This document shows, one piece after another, positions 1 to 9,029 of a stretch of 64,000 bases of DNA. The DNA lies in assembly GCF_002920535.1 (NCBI RefSeq), contig NZ_PQSS01000012.1, positions 81,340-145,339 of the forward strand, read 5' to 3'. This DNA is from Streptomyces sp. Ru71. Its GTDB lineage: Bacteria > Actinomycetota > Actinomycetes > Streptomycetales > Streptomycetaceae. The number at the start of each line of letters is the position of its first letter. Position 1 is the stretch's first letter. The notes beneath the pieces were generated by a model that was not told the DNA's origin, did not search any database, and saw only the letters and a program-made list of their open reading frames with translations. The position numbers and the translations under genes are program-made.

Positions 1-691
1 CCTCCTTCACATCGCCGCCGTCGGAGATCCACTCCGCCTCGGCCTCGGCCGGGACCGCCTCGTGCGGGATGCCGGGGGCGATCTTCAGCGCGGCGTGCGG
101 AGCCTGGAGCGCCGCCCGCACGGCCCAGGACAGGGGAGGCGAGTAGGCCTCCGGGTCGAAGATGCGGCCGCGGCCGCCGCGCCGGGCCGGGTCCACGAAC
201 ACCGCGTCGTAGCCGGCGGTGTCCACCTCGGTGACGTCCGCCTCCCGTACCTCGATCAGGTCGGTGAGCCCGAGCGCCTCGGCGTTGGCGCGGGCCGCCG
301 CCGCCGTCAGCGGGTCGCGGTCCACGGCGAGGACGCGGATGCCGGCGCGGGCGAGGGCGAGCGCGTCGCCGCCGATGCCGCAGCACAGGTCGGCGACGGA
401 GGTGACGCCCAGGTCCTTCATCCGGGCCGCCCGGTACGCGGCGACGCTCGCCCGCGTGGACTGCTCGACGCCGTGGGGCGTGAAGAACATCCGCGCGGCG
501 TCCTCGGCCCCGAACTTCGCCACCGCCCGCTGCCGCAGCCGCGCCTGGCCGAGCGCGGCCGACACCAGCTCCGCCGGGTGCTCCCGGCGCAGCCGGGTGG
601 CGACGGCGAGCTCGTCGGCGGGGTCGGTGTCGCGCACCTGGTCGAGCAGAGCGCGGCCTTCGGGGGTGAGGAGCGGGGCGAGGTCGTTCAC
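1..691 (-). CDS. SAM-dependent methyltransferase, THUMP-like type (C-terminus cut by window edge)
   Basis: Translated from the complementary strand, starting GTG at 691 (V-N-D-L-A-P-L-L-T-P-E-G). The 230 visible residues include a class I methyltransferase SAM-binding motif (DLCCGIGGDALALARAG), the acidic end of the next strand (VDRDPL) and a catalytic-type loop FVDPARRGGRGR. The N-terminal helical part followed by a Rossmann fold matches actinobacterial THUMP-like methyltransferases. The substrate is unknown but is probably a nucleic acid. It is divergent from the deacetylase pair, with about 200 bp between them. The reading frame stays open upstream of the chosen GTG, so the start is not certain. 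The rest of the gene lies before base 1. Confidence 0.75.
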   Translation of the reverse strand, partial: MNDLAPLLTPEGRALLDQVRDTDPADELAVATRLRREHPAELVSAALGQARLRQRAVAKFGAEDAARMFFTPHGVEQSTRASVAAYRAARMKDLGVTSVADLCCGIGGDALALARAGIRVLAVDRDPLTAAAARANAEALGLTDLIEVREADVTEVDTAGYDAVFVDPARRGGRGRIFDPEAYSPPLSWAVRAALQAPHAALKIAPGIPHEAVPAEAEAEWISDGGDVKE

Positions 692-890
692 CGGGTCATT
701 GTCGGCCAGCGGGCGGGGAGTGCGGGCGGCGGGCGGCGGGCGGCGGTGCGGGCCCGGCGGGGCGGGGCTGGGTGTGGGCTGCGGGCGGCTGTCCCGGCGG
801 CCCGTGGGTGTGGGCCAGTCGGTGGATGGTGGGCGGTGGCCGGTGGTGTCGGGGCGGCTCGGGGGAGGCGGGCTGCCAGGATCCGGGTCC

Positions 891-1823
891 ATGCGAGTAG
901 TCGTACAAAATGACAAAAACAGGACCCGTAGGCACGGTGTCCTCCGCGGCGGCCTCGCCGCGCTCGCGGCCGCCGCCCTCGCCTCCGGCTGCGCCCCCGG
1001 CGCGGGCCCGGACGTCGACCCGGCCGCCGGTCAGCAGCGGGCCCTGCAGGCGCCCCCGGCGCGCGCCCTCGACTCCTACGCCACGAAGCTGCGCGCCCAG
1101 CAGGCCGCCCGCGCGGCGGCCGCCCGGCGCTGGGGCCTGTCCGAGGTGCCGCTGGCCGCTCCGCCGCCGCCCCGGCAGAAGCCGAGGATCCACACCCGTC
1201 AGGGCTTCGAGGTCACCGACCACGAGGAACTCGGCCTGCCCCCGGTCTTCACCCGCATCCCGACCGACCAGAAGATCGTCTTCCTCACGATCGATGACGG
1301 CGCGGAGAAGGACCCGGCGTTCCTGCGCATGATGAGCGACCTGCGCATCCCGTACACCGCCTTCCTCAGCAACTACCTGATCAAGGACGACTACGGCTAC
1401 TTCAAGAAGATGCAGGCCAGGGGCGTGACCCTGAACAACCACACGCTGCACCACCCCTACCTGCCGGGCCTGTCCTACGCCGAGCAGAAGCACGAGATCT
1501 GCGACATGCAGGACGTCATCGCGCGGCACTACGGCAAGCGCCCGACCGTCTTCCGCCCGCCGTACGGCAACTACAACCAGGACACGCTGCGTGCCGCTAA
1601 GTCCTGCGGGATCAAGTACGCCCCACTCTGGGACGAGGAGGTTTTCGTCGACCACTGGGAGTACCGCGAGTGGGACCGGGACCTCCACCCCGGCGACATC
1701 GTCCTGACGCACTTCCGCGGCCGGGACGACTGGAAGGGCACCATGCCCGACATGGTCCGCCGGTTCCTGAAGAAGGTGACGGACAAGGGGTACGCGGTGG
1801 CACGCCTGGAGGACTACCTGTGA
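891..1823 (+). CDS. Polysaccharide deacetylase (NodB domain) lipoprotein
   Basis: 310 aa, exported and probably lipid-anchored: a basic N-terminus, a hydrophobic stretch and lipobox ASGC at about residues 29-33. The NodB domain covers about residues 120-310. Its metal-site motifs are TIDDGAEKDP (motif 1, general-base and metal Asp), NHTLHHP (His ligands) and RPPYG (motif 3), so carbohydrate esterase family 4 activity on cell-wall or extracellular N-acetylated glycans is expected. The ATG at 891 gives a complete signal peptide. CAGGAT at 877-882 lies 8 nt before the ATG, which would fit a leaderless transcript, but no clear -35 is seen. The stop overlaps the start of the next deacetylase gene, so the two are co-transcribed. 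Confidence 0.85.
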   Translation: MRVVVQNDKNRTRRHGVLRGGLAALAAAALASGCAPGAGPDVDPAAGQQRALQAPPARALDSYATKLRAQQAARAAAARRWGLSEVPLAAPPPPRQKPRIHTRQGFEVTDHEELGLPPVFTRIPTDQKIVFLTIDDGAEKDPAFLRMMSDLRIPYTAFLSNYLIKDDYGYFKKMQARGVTLNNHTLHHPYLPGLSYAEQKHEICDMQDVIARHYGKRPTVFRPPYGNYNQDTLRAAKSCGIKYAPLWDEEVFVDHWEYREWDRDLHPGDIVLTHFRGRDDWKGTMPDMVRRFLKKVTDKGYAVARLEDYL

Positions 1824-2644
1824 GGACGCGGGGGCTGGTGGCCGGATTCCTGGCGGCGGTGGTCTGCCTGACGGGGTGCCTGACGGGGTGCGCCCAGTCG
1901 GTCGACCCGATCGAACGGCTCGGCAAGAAGGCGGCGGAACGGGTCGGCACGCACGCCCCCGCCGCCGAGCCGCCGTACCGCCGCTGGGGTCTGGAACGGC
2001 CGCCGGCCCCCGCGCCCTCACCGGCCTCGCGCCGCGTTCCGCTCGCCGCGGGCTCCGGGCTGCCGGCCGTCGTCGACCGGGTGCCGACCCGCGACAAGGT
2101 CGTCTTCCTCACCTACGACGACGGCGCCGAACGCGACCCCCGGTTCGTGGGCCTGGTCCGCGAACTGCGCCTGCCGGTGGCCATGTTCCTCACCGACAGC
2201 GTGGTCGGGCCGGGGTACGCGCACTTCGGGCGGCTGCGGGCGGTGGGCGCGACGCTGGAGAACCACACGCTCGACCACCCCGCCATGCGGGGCCTGCCGT
2301 ACGCCGGGCAGCGCGCCGAGATCTGCGGGCAGCAGCGCAAGCTCCACGACCGCTTCGGCGTGCGCCCCCGCCTCTTCCGCCCGCCCTACGGCGCCTACGA
2401 CGCGACGACCCTGCGGGCGGCGGCCGACTGCGGCATCTCGGCCATCGTGCTGTGGCGGGTGTCGCTGGAGGGCGACGGCAACCTGGCGTACGCCGGCGGC
2501 GAGCACCGCCTGACCCCGGGCGACATCATCGCCGTCGACCCGGACGAGACCTCGGGCCCGACCCTGCGCGCGCGCACGGTACGTCTGCTGCGCCGGATCC
2601 AGGCTGCGGGACTGACCGTGGGCCGCCTGGAGGACTACCTGTAG
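1820..2644 (+). CDS. Second polysaccharide deacetylase lipoprotein, translationally coupled
   Basis: 274 aa, starting GTG at 1820 in a GTGA overlap with the stop of the preceding gene, a classic coupling arrangement. The signal peptide ends in two consecutive in-frame lipoboxes, LTGC-LTGC, produced by a perfect 12-bp direct duplication at 1868-1891. NodB motifs are TYDDGAERDP, NHTLDHP and RPPYGAYD. It is a diverged tandem duplicate of the upstream gene, including the shared C-terminal RLEDYL ending. The middle acidic region differs (VLWRVSLEGDG against PLWDEEVFVDH), so substrate preference may have diverged. Role in wall or glycan deacetylation is inferred from the family. Confidence 0.85.
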   Translation: MRTRGLVAGFLAAVVCLTGCLTGCAQSVDPIERLGKKAAERVGTHAPAAEPPYRRWGLERPPAPAPSPASRRVPLAAGSGLPAVVDRVPTRDKVVFLTYDDGAERDPRFVGLVRELRLPVAMFLTDSVVGPGYAHFGRLRAVGATLENHTLDHPAMRGLPYAGQRAEICGQQRKLHDRFGVRPRLFRPPYGAYDATTLRAAADCGISAIVLWRVSLEGDGNLAYAGGEHRLTPGDIIAVDPDETSGPTLRARTVRLLRRIQAAGLTVGRLEDYL

Positions 2645-2687
2645 CGGGGCGCCCGGGGCGCGCGTCGGCGGACGCGCCGCACGGCAA

Positions 2688-2714
2688 TTGGCACTCCGCT
2701 TGACCGAGTGCTAA
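2688..2714. promoter_or_regulatory. CIRCE operator 1 (HrcA site)
   Basis: TTGGCACTC, 9-nt spacer, GAGTGCTAA. This differs from the CIRCE consensus (TTAGCACTC-N9-GAGTGCTAA) at one base. It overlaps the presumed -35 of the groES promoter, a position suited to repression by HrcA. Confidence 0.9.
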
Positions 2715-2729
2715 TCGCAGTCATAGTCT
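2700..2729 (+). promoter_or_regulatory. Probable vegetative promoter of groES-groEL1
   Basis: TTGACC (2700-2705) and TAGTCT (2724-2729) are separated by 18 nt. The -35 lies inside CIRCE 1 and the expected transcription start falls at the left edge of CIRCE 2, so HrcA at either site would block initiation. The promoter is read by eye and not experimentally known here. Confidence 0.6.
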
Positions 2730-2734
2730 CGGCT

Positions 2735-2761
2735 CTGGCACTCCCCCCTGGAGAGTGCCAA
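2735..2761. promoter_or_regulatory. CIRCE operator 2 (HrcA site)
   Basis: CTGGCACTC, 9-nt spacer, GAGTGCCAA. The inverted repeat is imperfect only at its outermost bases. It sits in the 5' untranslated region just downstream of the predicted start site, about 100 bp before groES. Confidence 0.85.
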
Positions 2762-2860
2762 ACACGCGACGGGCAGGTCCGGCACCCGCGACGACGGATC
2801 GACCTGGTCGCCACCTCAGACAGTTAACCCCGTGAGATCTCCGAAGGGGGAGGTCGGATC

Positions 2861-3169
2861 GTGACGACCGCCAGCTCCAAGGTTGCCATCAAGCCGCTTG
2901 AGGACCGCATCGTGGTCCAGCCGCTCGACGCCGAGCAGACCACGGCCTCTGGCCTGGTCATTCCGGACACCGCCAAGGAGAAGCCCCAGGAGGGCGTCGT
3001 CCTGGCCGTGGGCCCGGGCCGCTTCGAGGACGGCAACCGTCTGCCGCTCGACGTCAAGGTCGGCGACGTGGTGCTCTACAGCAAGTACGGCGGCACCGAG
3101 GTGAAGTACAACAACGAGGAGTACCTCGTTCTCTCGGCCCGCGACGTGCTCGCGATCATCGAGAAGTAA
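2861..3169 (+). CDS. groES: Co-chaperonin GroES
   Basis: 102 aa, normal length for GroES. It begins [25 protein letters not shown] from a GTG at 2861, preceded by GGGGGAGG at about 2846-2853. It contains the GroES signature around [10 protein letters not shown], a mobile-loop region around [13 protein letters not shown], and the C-terminal strand [16 protein letters not shown]. It caps the GroEL ring in the cytoplasm. It is first in a two-gene operon under two CIRCE operators, so HrcA-controlled heat-shock induction is expected. Confidence 0.97.
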   Translation: MTTASSKVAIKPLEDRIVVQPLDAEQTTASGLVIPDTAKEKPQEGVVLAVGPGRFEDGNRLPLDVKVGDVVLYSKYGGTEVKYNNEEYLVLSARDVLAIIEK

Positions 3170-3227
3170 GCACGCTTCACCCGAAGTTCTGCCTTTCAGC
3201 TGCGCCCCTGGCCCCTGCGACCGATAA

Positions 3228-4919
<1,692 letters not shown>

Positions 4920-4935
4920 GCCGTCACGCTCGAAG

Positions 4936-4970
4936 AAGGCCCCGGTCACCTCGTCGGTGACCGGGGCCTT
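4936..4970. terminator. Terminator after groEL1
   Basis: A perfect 15-bp inverted repeat (4936-4950 and 4956-4970) with a 5-nt loop, followed by a pyrimidine run. It lies between convergent groEL1 and the next minus-strand gene, so it may serve both. Confidence 0.85.
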
Positions 4971-4987
4971 CCCCCTTCGCGGGCGGT

Positions 4988-5683
4988 TCAGTCGCCGAGT
5001 ACCCCCAGCTGCTCCATCAGCCCCGCCCGGTCGTACTCCCACCAGCCTTCGCAGACCCGCCCGTCCCCGTCGACGCGGTAGATCGTCACCCCGGTCATCG
5101 TCACCGTGTCGCCGGACGACGGAACGCCCATGAACTCCGCCTTCTGCGTCCCCTGCCAGGTCCAGCGGGAGCAGACCCGGTCGCCTTCGGTGATCTGGTC
5201 GTCGATGCGGAACGAGAAGTCGAAGGCGTCGCGCCACATCTGAAGGTCGCGCCGGAAGCCGTCGCGGCCGATGTCGACCTCTTCCTTGGCCGGGTCGTGG
5301 TCGCGGTAGTCGTCGCTGACGATGTCGTCCAGCTCGACCTCGCCCTTGCCCGCCATCCGCTCGAAGAGCGTGCGCACGGTCGCCGCGTTCAGCTGGTCCT
5401 CGCGGACCACGTCCAGGTCCGTGAAGGTCGGCATCTCGTCGCAGAGCGCGACCATCTCCCGGAAGATCTTGTCCGTCTCGGGCAGGTTGGAGTTCTGCAT
5501 CGCCTCCTCGTACGAGGGGAACTCCACGATCTCGATGAAGTGGGACGCGTCCGACCGGTCCTTGCCGATGATGTCGTGCGTCGCGGTCCGCTTGCCCTTG
5601 GTCTGTTCGACCCACTTGTCCATCAACCGGTTCATCTCGTCGAACCGGCTGGTCTTGCAGTCGATGAGCTGTACGAAGGTCAT
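4988..5683 (-). CDS. Two-domain protein: ferredoxin-like (ABM-type) plus SnoaL-like/ester cyclase domain
   Basis: 231 aa. Residues 1-95 (FVQLIDCKTSRFDEMNRLMDKWV, HFIEIVEFPSYEEAM) look like a dimeric alpha/beta-barrel domain of the antibiotic-biosynthesis-monooxygenase class. Residues 100-231 resemble the NTF2-like SnoaL/ester-cyclase fold: FERMAGKGEVELDDIVSDDYRDHDP, then RIDDQITEGDRVCSRWTWQGT and VTIYRVDGDGRVCEGWWEYD. No catalytic function can be assigned. The fused pair is found in actinobacteria as stand-alone genes. It converges with groEL1 and shares its terminator. No conserved neighbour suggests a pathway. Confidence 0.7.
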   Translation of the reverse strand: MTFVQLIDCKTSRFDEMNRLMDKWVEQTKGKRTATHDIIGKDRSDASHFIEIVEFPSYEEAMQNSNLPETDKIFREMVALCDEMPTFTDLDVVREDQLNAATVRTLFERMAGKGEVELDDIVSDDYRDHDPAKEEVDIGRDGFRRDLQMWRDAFDFSFRIDDQITEGDRVCSRWTWQGTQKAEFMGVPSSGDTVTMTGVTIYRVDGDGRVCEGWWEYDRAGLMEQLGVLGD

Positions 5684-5770
5684 GGCGCCGCCTCCGGTCC
5701 CCCGTGGGTCCGGTGTTCGTCAGGCTCATTTTCCCACCGGACCGGCGGCGTCACCCGTCGTGCGGAAGCC

Positions 5771-6544
5771 TCACTGCGGCCCGTACTTCCGCCCCGTGCG
5801 CGAGGTGAGCCCGCCCAGCAGCCCGCGCGGCACCAGCTTCGCCGCGCCCATCAGGGCCTTGTAACGGGGGTCCGGGATGGACAGCGTTCTGCCGCGCGCC
5901 AGGTCCGCCAGCGCGGCGGCCACCACCTTGTCGGCGTCCAGCCACATCCAGTTCGGGATGTTGTCCGTGCCCATCCCGGCCCGCTGGTGGAACTCCGTCC
6001 GCACGAAGCCCGGGCACAGCGCCATCAGCCGGACCCCGCTGCCGGCCAGGTCCCGTGCCGCGCCCTGGGTGAACTGCACGACCCACGCCTTGGACGCCCC
6101 GTACGTGCCCCGCGGCACGAACGCGGCCACCGACGCCACGTTGACGACCCCGCCCCGGCCGCGCTCGCGCATGGCCCCGGTCGCCGCCGACGTCAGCCGC
6201 AGCACCGCCTCGCAGTGCACCTTCAGCATCTTCAGCTCGTCGGCCATGGGCACGTCGAGATAGCGGCCCTTGTTGCCGAAGCCGGCGTTGTTGATCAGCA
6301 GGTCGACCGGGTTGCGGCGGTCACCGAGGCGGGTGGCCACCGCCTCGATGCCCTCGTCCGTCGCCAGGTCGGCGGTCAGCACCTCCGCCTCGACGCCGTG
6401 CCGGTCGTGCAGCTCGGTCGCCTGCTCGCGCAGCCGCTTGGTGTCCCGGGCCACCAGCACCAGGTCGTGCCCGTCAGCCGCCAGCCGCCGCGCGAACGCG
6501 GCACCGATCCCCGCGGTCGATCCCGTAATCAGAGCCGTTGTCAT
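5771..6544 (-). CDS. Short-chain dehydrogenase/reductase
   Basis: 257 aa classical SDR: dinucleotide-binding TGSTAGIG (residues 8-15), NNAG (about 85-88), and a catalytic triad of Ser138, Tyr148 and Lys152 in YGASK. The substrate is unknown. The C-terminus (YKALMGAAKLVPRGLLGGLTSRTGRKYG) is like that of SDRs acting on acyl or lipid substrates, a weak inference. The upstream sequence carries a near-match to the RecA-NDp/PafBC DNA-damage promoter placed so that transcription would start at or next to the ATG. That is unexpected for a metabolic SDR. Confidence 0.9.
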   Translation of the reverse strand: MTTALITGSTAGIGAAFARRLAADGHDLVLVARDTKRLREQATELHDRHGVEAEVLTADLATDEGIEAVATRLGDRRNPVDLLINNAGFGNKGRYLDVPMADELKMLKVHCEAVLRLTSAATGAMRERGRGGVVNVASVAAFVPRGTYGASKAWVVQFTQGAARDLAGSGVRLMALCPGFVRTEFHQRAGMGTDNIPNWMWLDADKVVAAALADLARGRTLSIPDPRYKALMGAAKLVPRGLLGGLTSRTGRKYGPQ

Positions 6545-6550
6545 GCGCCA

Positions 6551-6573
6551 AGACTAGTTACCCGCACTGACAC
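6551..6573 (-). promoter_or_regulatory. RecA-NDp/PafBC-like promoter of the SDR gene
   Basis: On the minus strand: GTGTCAGTG, 8 nt, TAGTCT, then 6 nt to the ATG at 6544. This matches TTGTCRGTG-N8-TAnnnT at every defined position except the first. No ribosome binding site fits between, so the transcript would be leaderless. Confidence 0.5.
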
Positions 6574-6606
6574 ACCCGGTGCCCCCGACCCCCCTCTGAC
6601 GTCCGG

Positions 6607-7275
6607 TCAGCCGCCGTGCCGGCCGACGTACTTGTGCGCCGCCGCCAGCACCTCCGGGTCCAGCGCCGCCCCCGCCACGAGCAGCCGCGGCAGCAGCTCC
6701 CGCTCGGTGGTGACGGCGCGGAACTGCACCGCCACGGTCACGTCGTGGTCCGGCCGGTGCACCACCTCGATCGCGTCACCCGCGCGGATCTCGCCGGGCT
6801 GGATCACCCGCAGATACGCCCCCGGCGCCCCCCGGTGCGTGAACCGGCGCACCCAGCCCCGCTCGCCCAGGTGCCCTTGGAAGGTGCGGCAGGGGATGCG
6901 CCCGGAGGCGACCTCCAGGACCACGTCGGGGCCGATCCGCCAGCGCTCGCCGATCAGCGCTCCGGACACGTCCACGCCCCGCGTGGTGAGGTTCTCGCCG
7001 AAGACGCCGTTGCGCAGCGGCCGGCCCAGCTCGCGCTCCCAGGCGTCCAGGTCCTCGCGCGCGAAGGCGTACACCGCCTGGTCGTCACCGCCGTGGTGGC
7101 GCGTGTCGCACACCGCGTCCCCGGCCAGCCCGCTCGCGCCGACCCCCTTCGGCCCCGGCGCCGTCACCTTGACCGGCCCCTCCACGGGGCGCTTGTCGAT
7201 GCCGGTCAGCCCCTCCGGCTGGTCCGTGTAGGGCACGGGCCGGGCCTGGCCCACGTTGAGAGACAGAAGCTTCAT
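6607..7275 (-). CDS. MOSC domain protein (YiiM-like)
   Basis: 222 aa. The MOSC fold is recognised from DAVCDTRHHGGDDQAVYAF, FGENLTTRGVDVSGALIGERWRIG, VLEVASGRIPCRTFQGHL and the conserved Cys of the IPCRTF motif, thought to carry sulfur or bind molybdenum cofactor. YiiM-type proteins reduce N-hydroxylated compounds using molybdenum cofactor. This gene may do the same, but that is family inference. It is divergent from the LysR regulator with 80 bp between, so it is a candidate target of that regulator. Confidence 0.85.
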   Translation of the reverse strand: MKLLSLNVGQARPVPYTDQPEGLTGIDKRPVEGPVKVTAPGPKGVGASGLAGDAVCDTRHHGGDDQAVYAFAREDLDAWERELGRPLRNGVFGENLTTRGVDVSGALIGERWRIGPDVVLEVASGRIPCRTFQGHLGERGWVRRFTHRGAPGAYLRVIQPGEIRAGDAIEVVHRPDHDVTVAVQFRAVTTERELLPRLLVAGAALDPEVLAAAHKYVGRHGG

Positions 7276-7355
7276 GGGGGCACGGTAGGCGAGCCCACCT
7301 CAAAGTGTCGACGACTTTTCCGGCGGAGCACCCAAGCCTGGCTTATGCTTGAGGG

Positions 7356-8261
7356 GTGATCGAGGCTCGTCATCTCCGTGTCCTGCGCGCCGTAGCCACC
7401 ACCGGGTCCTTCTCGGCGGCGGCCCGTGAGCTGGGCTGCACCCAGCCCGCCGTCAGCCAGCAGATGAAGGCCCTGGAGGGCTCGGTCGGCACCCCGCTGC
7501 TGGTGCGCACCGGACGCGAGATGCGGCTGACCCAGGCCGGCGAGGCCCTGGTGCGGCACGCCACCGGCATCCTCGCCGGGCTGACCGCCGCCGAGGAGGA
7601 GGTCGCCGCCATCGCCGGGCTGCGCGCCGGACGGGTGCGGCTGGTGTCCTTCCCCAGCGGCAGCTCCACCCTCGTCCCCACCGCGCTGGCCGCCCTGCGC
7701 GCCGCCCACCCCGGCACCCGGGTCTCCCTGGAGGAGGCCGAGCCGCCACGGTCGGTGGAGCTGCTGCGCGACGGCGACTGCGACATCGCGCTCGCCTTCC
7801 GCTACGAGGGCGCGGCGGGCGCGGAGGAGTGGGACGACCTCGTCGTGCGGCCCTTGCTGACGGACCGTCTCGTCGCGCTGCTGCCGGAGCGGCACCCGCT
7901 CGCGCGCACCGCTTCCTCGGGGTCGCTCGCGATCGGCGCGCTGGCCGACGAGCCGTGGATCGCGGGCTGCCCGCGCTGCCGGGGCCAGCTGGTCGAGGTC
8001 TGCCGGAGTGCGGGCTTCGCGCCGCGTATCGACTTCGCCACCGACGACTACCCCGCGGTGGTCGGCCTGGTCGGCGCCGGCCTCGGCGTCGCCGTCCTGC
8101 CCCAGCTCGCGGTGGAGTCCGTACGGCCCCGTGGCGTACGCATGTTGACGCTTGAACCGTCGGTGCGGCGGGAGATCGTCGCCCTGACCCTGCCCGATCT
8201 GGCGCAGGTGCCGGCGGTGGCGGCCACGCTGGAGCAGCTGGCCCGGACGGCGCGGCGGTAG
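7356..8261 (+). CDS. LysR-family transcriptional regulator
   Basis: 301 aa. The N-terminal winged helix-turn-helix (residues 5-63) reads LRVLRAVATTGSFSAAARELGCTQPAVSQQMKALE. The rest is a periplasmic-binding-like effector domain (VRLVSFPSGSSTLVPTALAAL, CDIALAFRYEG, GVAVLPQLAVESV). It starts GTG at 7356, 80 bp from the divergent MOSC gene. LysR proteins usually control the divergent neighbour and themselves. The effector is unknown. The helical region AGCPRCRGQLVEVCRSAG contains three cysteines, which could make it redox- or metal-sensitive (speculative). Confidence 0.92.
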   Translation: MIEARHLRVLRAVATTGSFSAAARELGCTQPAVSQQMKALEGSVGTPLLVRTGREMRLTQAGEALVRHATGILAGLTAAEEEVAAIAGLRAGRVRLVSFPSGSSTLVPTALAALRAAHPGTRVSLEEAEPPRSVELLRDGDCDIALAFRYEGAAGAEEWDDLVVRPLLTDRLVALLPERHPLARTASSGSLAIGALADEPWIAGCPRCRGQLVEVCRSAGFAPRIDFATDDYPAVVGLVGAGLGVAVLPQLAVESVRPRGVRMLTLEPSVRREIVALTLPDLAQVPAVAATLEQLARTARR

Positions 8262-8319
8262 GGGCACAAGGTGAGGGCACGCGCGTCTGCGTGCCCTGGA
8301 TGGTTGCAGAAACGTTCTT

Positions 8320-8649
8320 TCAGGCGTTCGAACCGGCGTGCCCGCCGGCCGCCGACGCCGTCACCAGGCGGTTGCGCGCCCGCCCCATGAGCTCTTCGCG
8401 CTCGTCCTCGGTCAACCCGCCCCACACGCCGTACGGTTCGCGCACCGCCAAGGCGTGAGCCGCGCACTGCGCGCGGACCGGGCACCTCATGCAGACCTCC
8501 TTGGCCGAGTTCTCGCGAGCACTCCGCGCCGCACCGCGCTCACCCTCCGGATGAAAGAAGAGGGAGCTGTCCACACCGCGGCAGGCAGCCAGCAGCTGCC
8601 AGTCCCACAGGTCCGCGTTCGGTCCGGGAAGGCGGGAGAAATCTGCCAT
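8320..8649 (-). CDS. whiD: WhiB-family iron-sulfur regulator WhiD
   Basis: 109 aa. Four cysteines ligate a 4Fe-4S cluster: one in LLAACRGVD, then CMRCPVRAQC giving the C-x2-C-x5-C pattern. The turn motif is GVWGGLTEDEREEL, followed by a basic tail. The close bldM neighbour and divergent orientation match the whiD-bldM arrangement of S. coelicolor, and M. tuberculosis whiB3 occupies the same syntenic position. WhiD is needed for late sporulation and septation and, like WhiB3, is expected to bind the housekeeping sigma factor. The gene has a short Ala/Gly-rich C-terminus. The 380-bp region upstream, shared with bldM, holds its regulation. Confidence 0.93.
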   Translation of the reverse strand: MADFSRLPGPNADLWDWQLLAACRGVDSSLFFHPEGERGAARSARENSAKEVCMRCPVRAQCAAHALAVREPYGVWGGLTEDEREELMGRARNRLVTASAAGGHAGSNA

Positions 8650-8725
8650 TACGTGACCCCTTGCAGCCGTTCTGAGTGGATACGGTGCCCACGACCGTAC
8701 AACTACGATCTAAGGAGATGAAAAT

Positions 8726-8809
8726 ATGACTCATTGCGAATCTAGCCTCAGACACCAGCGCATGGGAAGAAATGGGGCCAAATGGGGCATGGTTGTGATG
8801 AAAGCTTGA
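8726..8809 (+). CDS. Possible 27-aa small ORF in the whiD-bldM intergenic region
   Basis: ATG at 8726 is preceded by AAGGAG at 8712-8717 with good spacing. The frame encodes 27 residues beginning MTHCESSLRHQRMGRNGAKW and ends TGA at 8807-8809. It lies in an unusually A/T-rich patch that also must contain whiD promoter elements on the other strand, so the ribosome-site match may be coincidence. No homologue is recognised. Confidence 0.25.
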   Translation: MTHCESSLRHQRMGRNGAKWGMVVMKA

Positions 8810-8877
8810 GGGTTGGCCCTGTGTGTCTCCACCGTGTCCGCCCCCTCACGTAGAGTGCCGAAGATGGCAGACGGCCC

Positions 8878-8905
8878 CGTAACTCTTTCGAGTGACCGTC
8901 GTTGA
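8878..8905 (+). promoter_or_regulatory. SigmaBldN-type promoter of bldM
   Basis: CGTAAC (8878-8883), 16-nt spacer, CGTTGA (8900-8905). This matches the published SigmaBldN consensus exactly as I know it, and bldM is the classic BldN target. The predicted start site is about 115 bp before the bldM ATG. No convincing SigmaWhiG site (TAAA-N15-GCCGATAA) was found for the second promoter known in S. coelicolor. Confidence 0.85.
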
Positions 8906-9029
8906 GAGTGCGGAGGCGGTTGAAAACACAAGGGCTCGGGCAGGCGTCCGAGACGGTCGACCGCACAGGTGACGATTTCGTACCAGCCTGGAGGCACAAG
9001 GTGACGCGCATCAGCTGCGGAGGGCGGCC

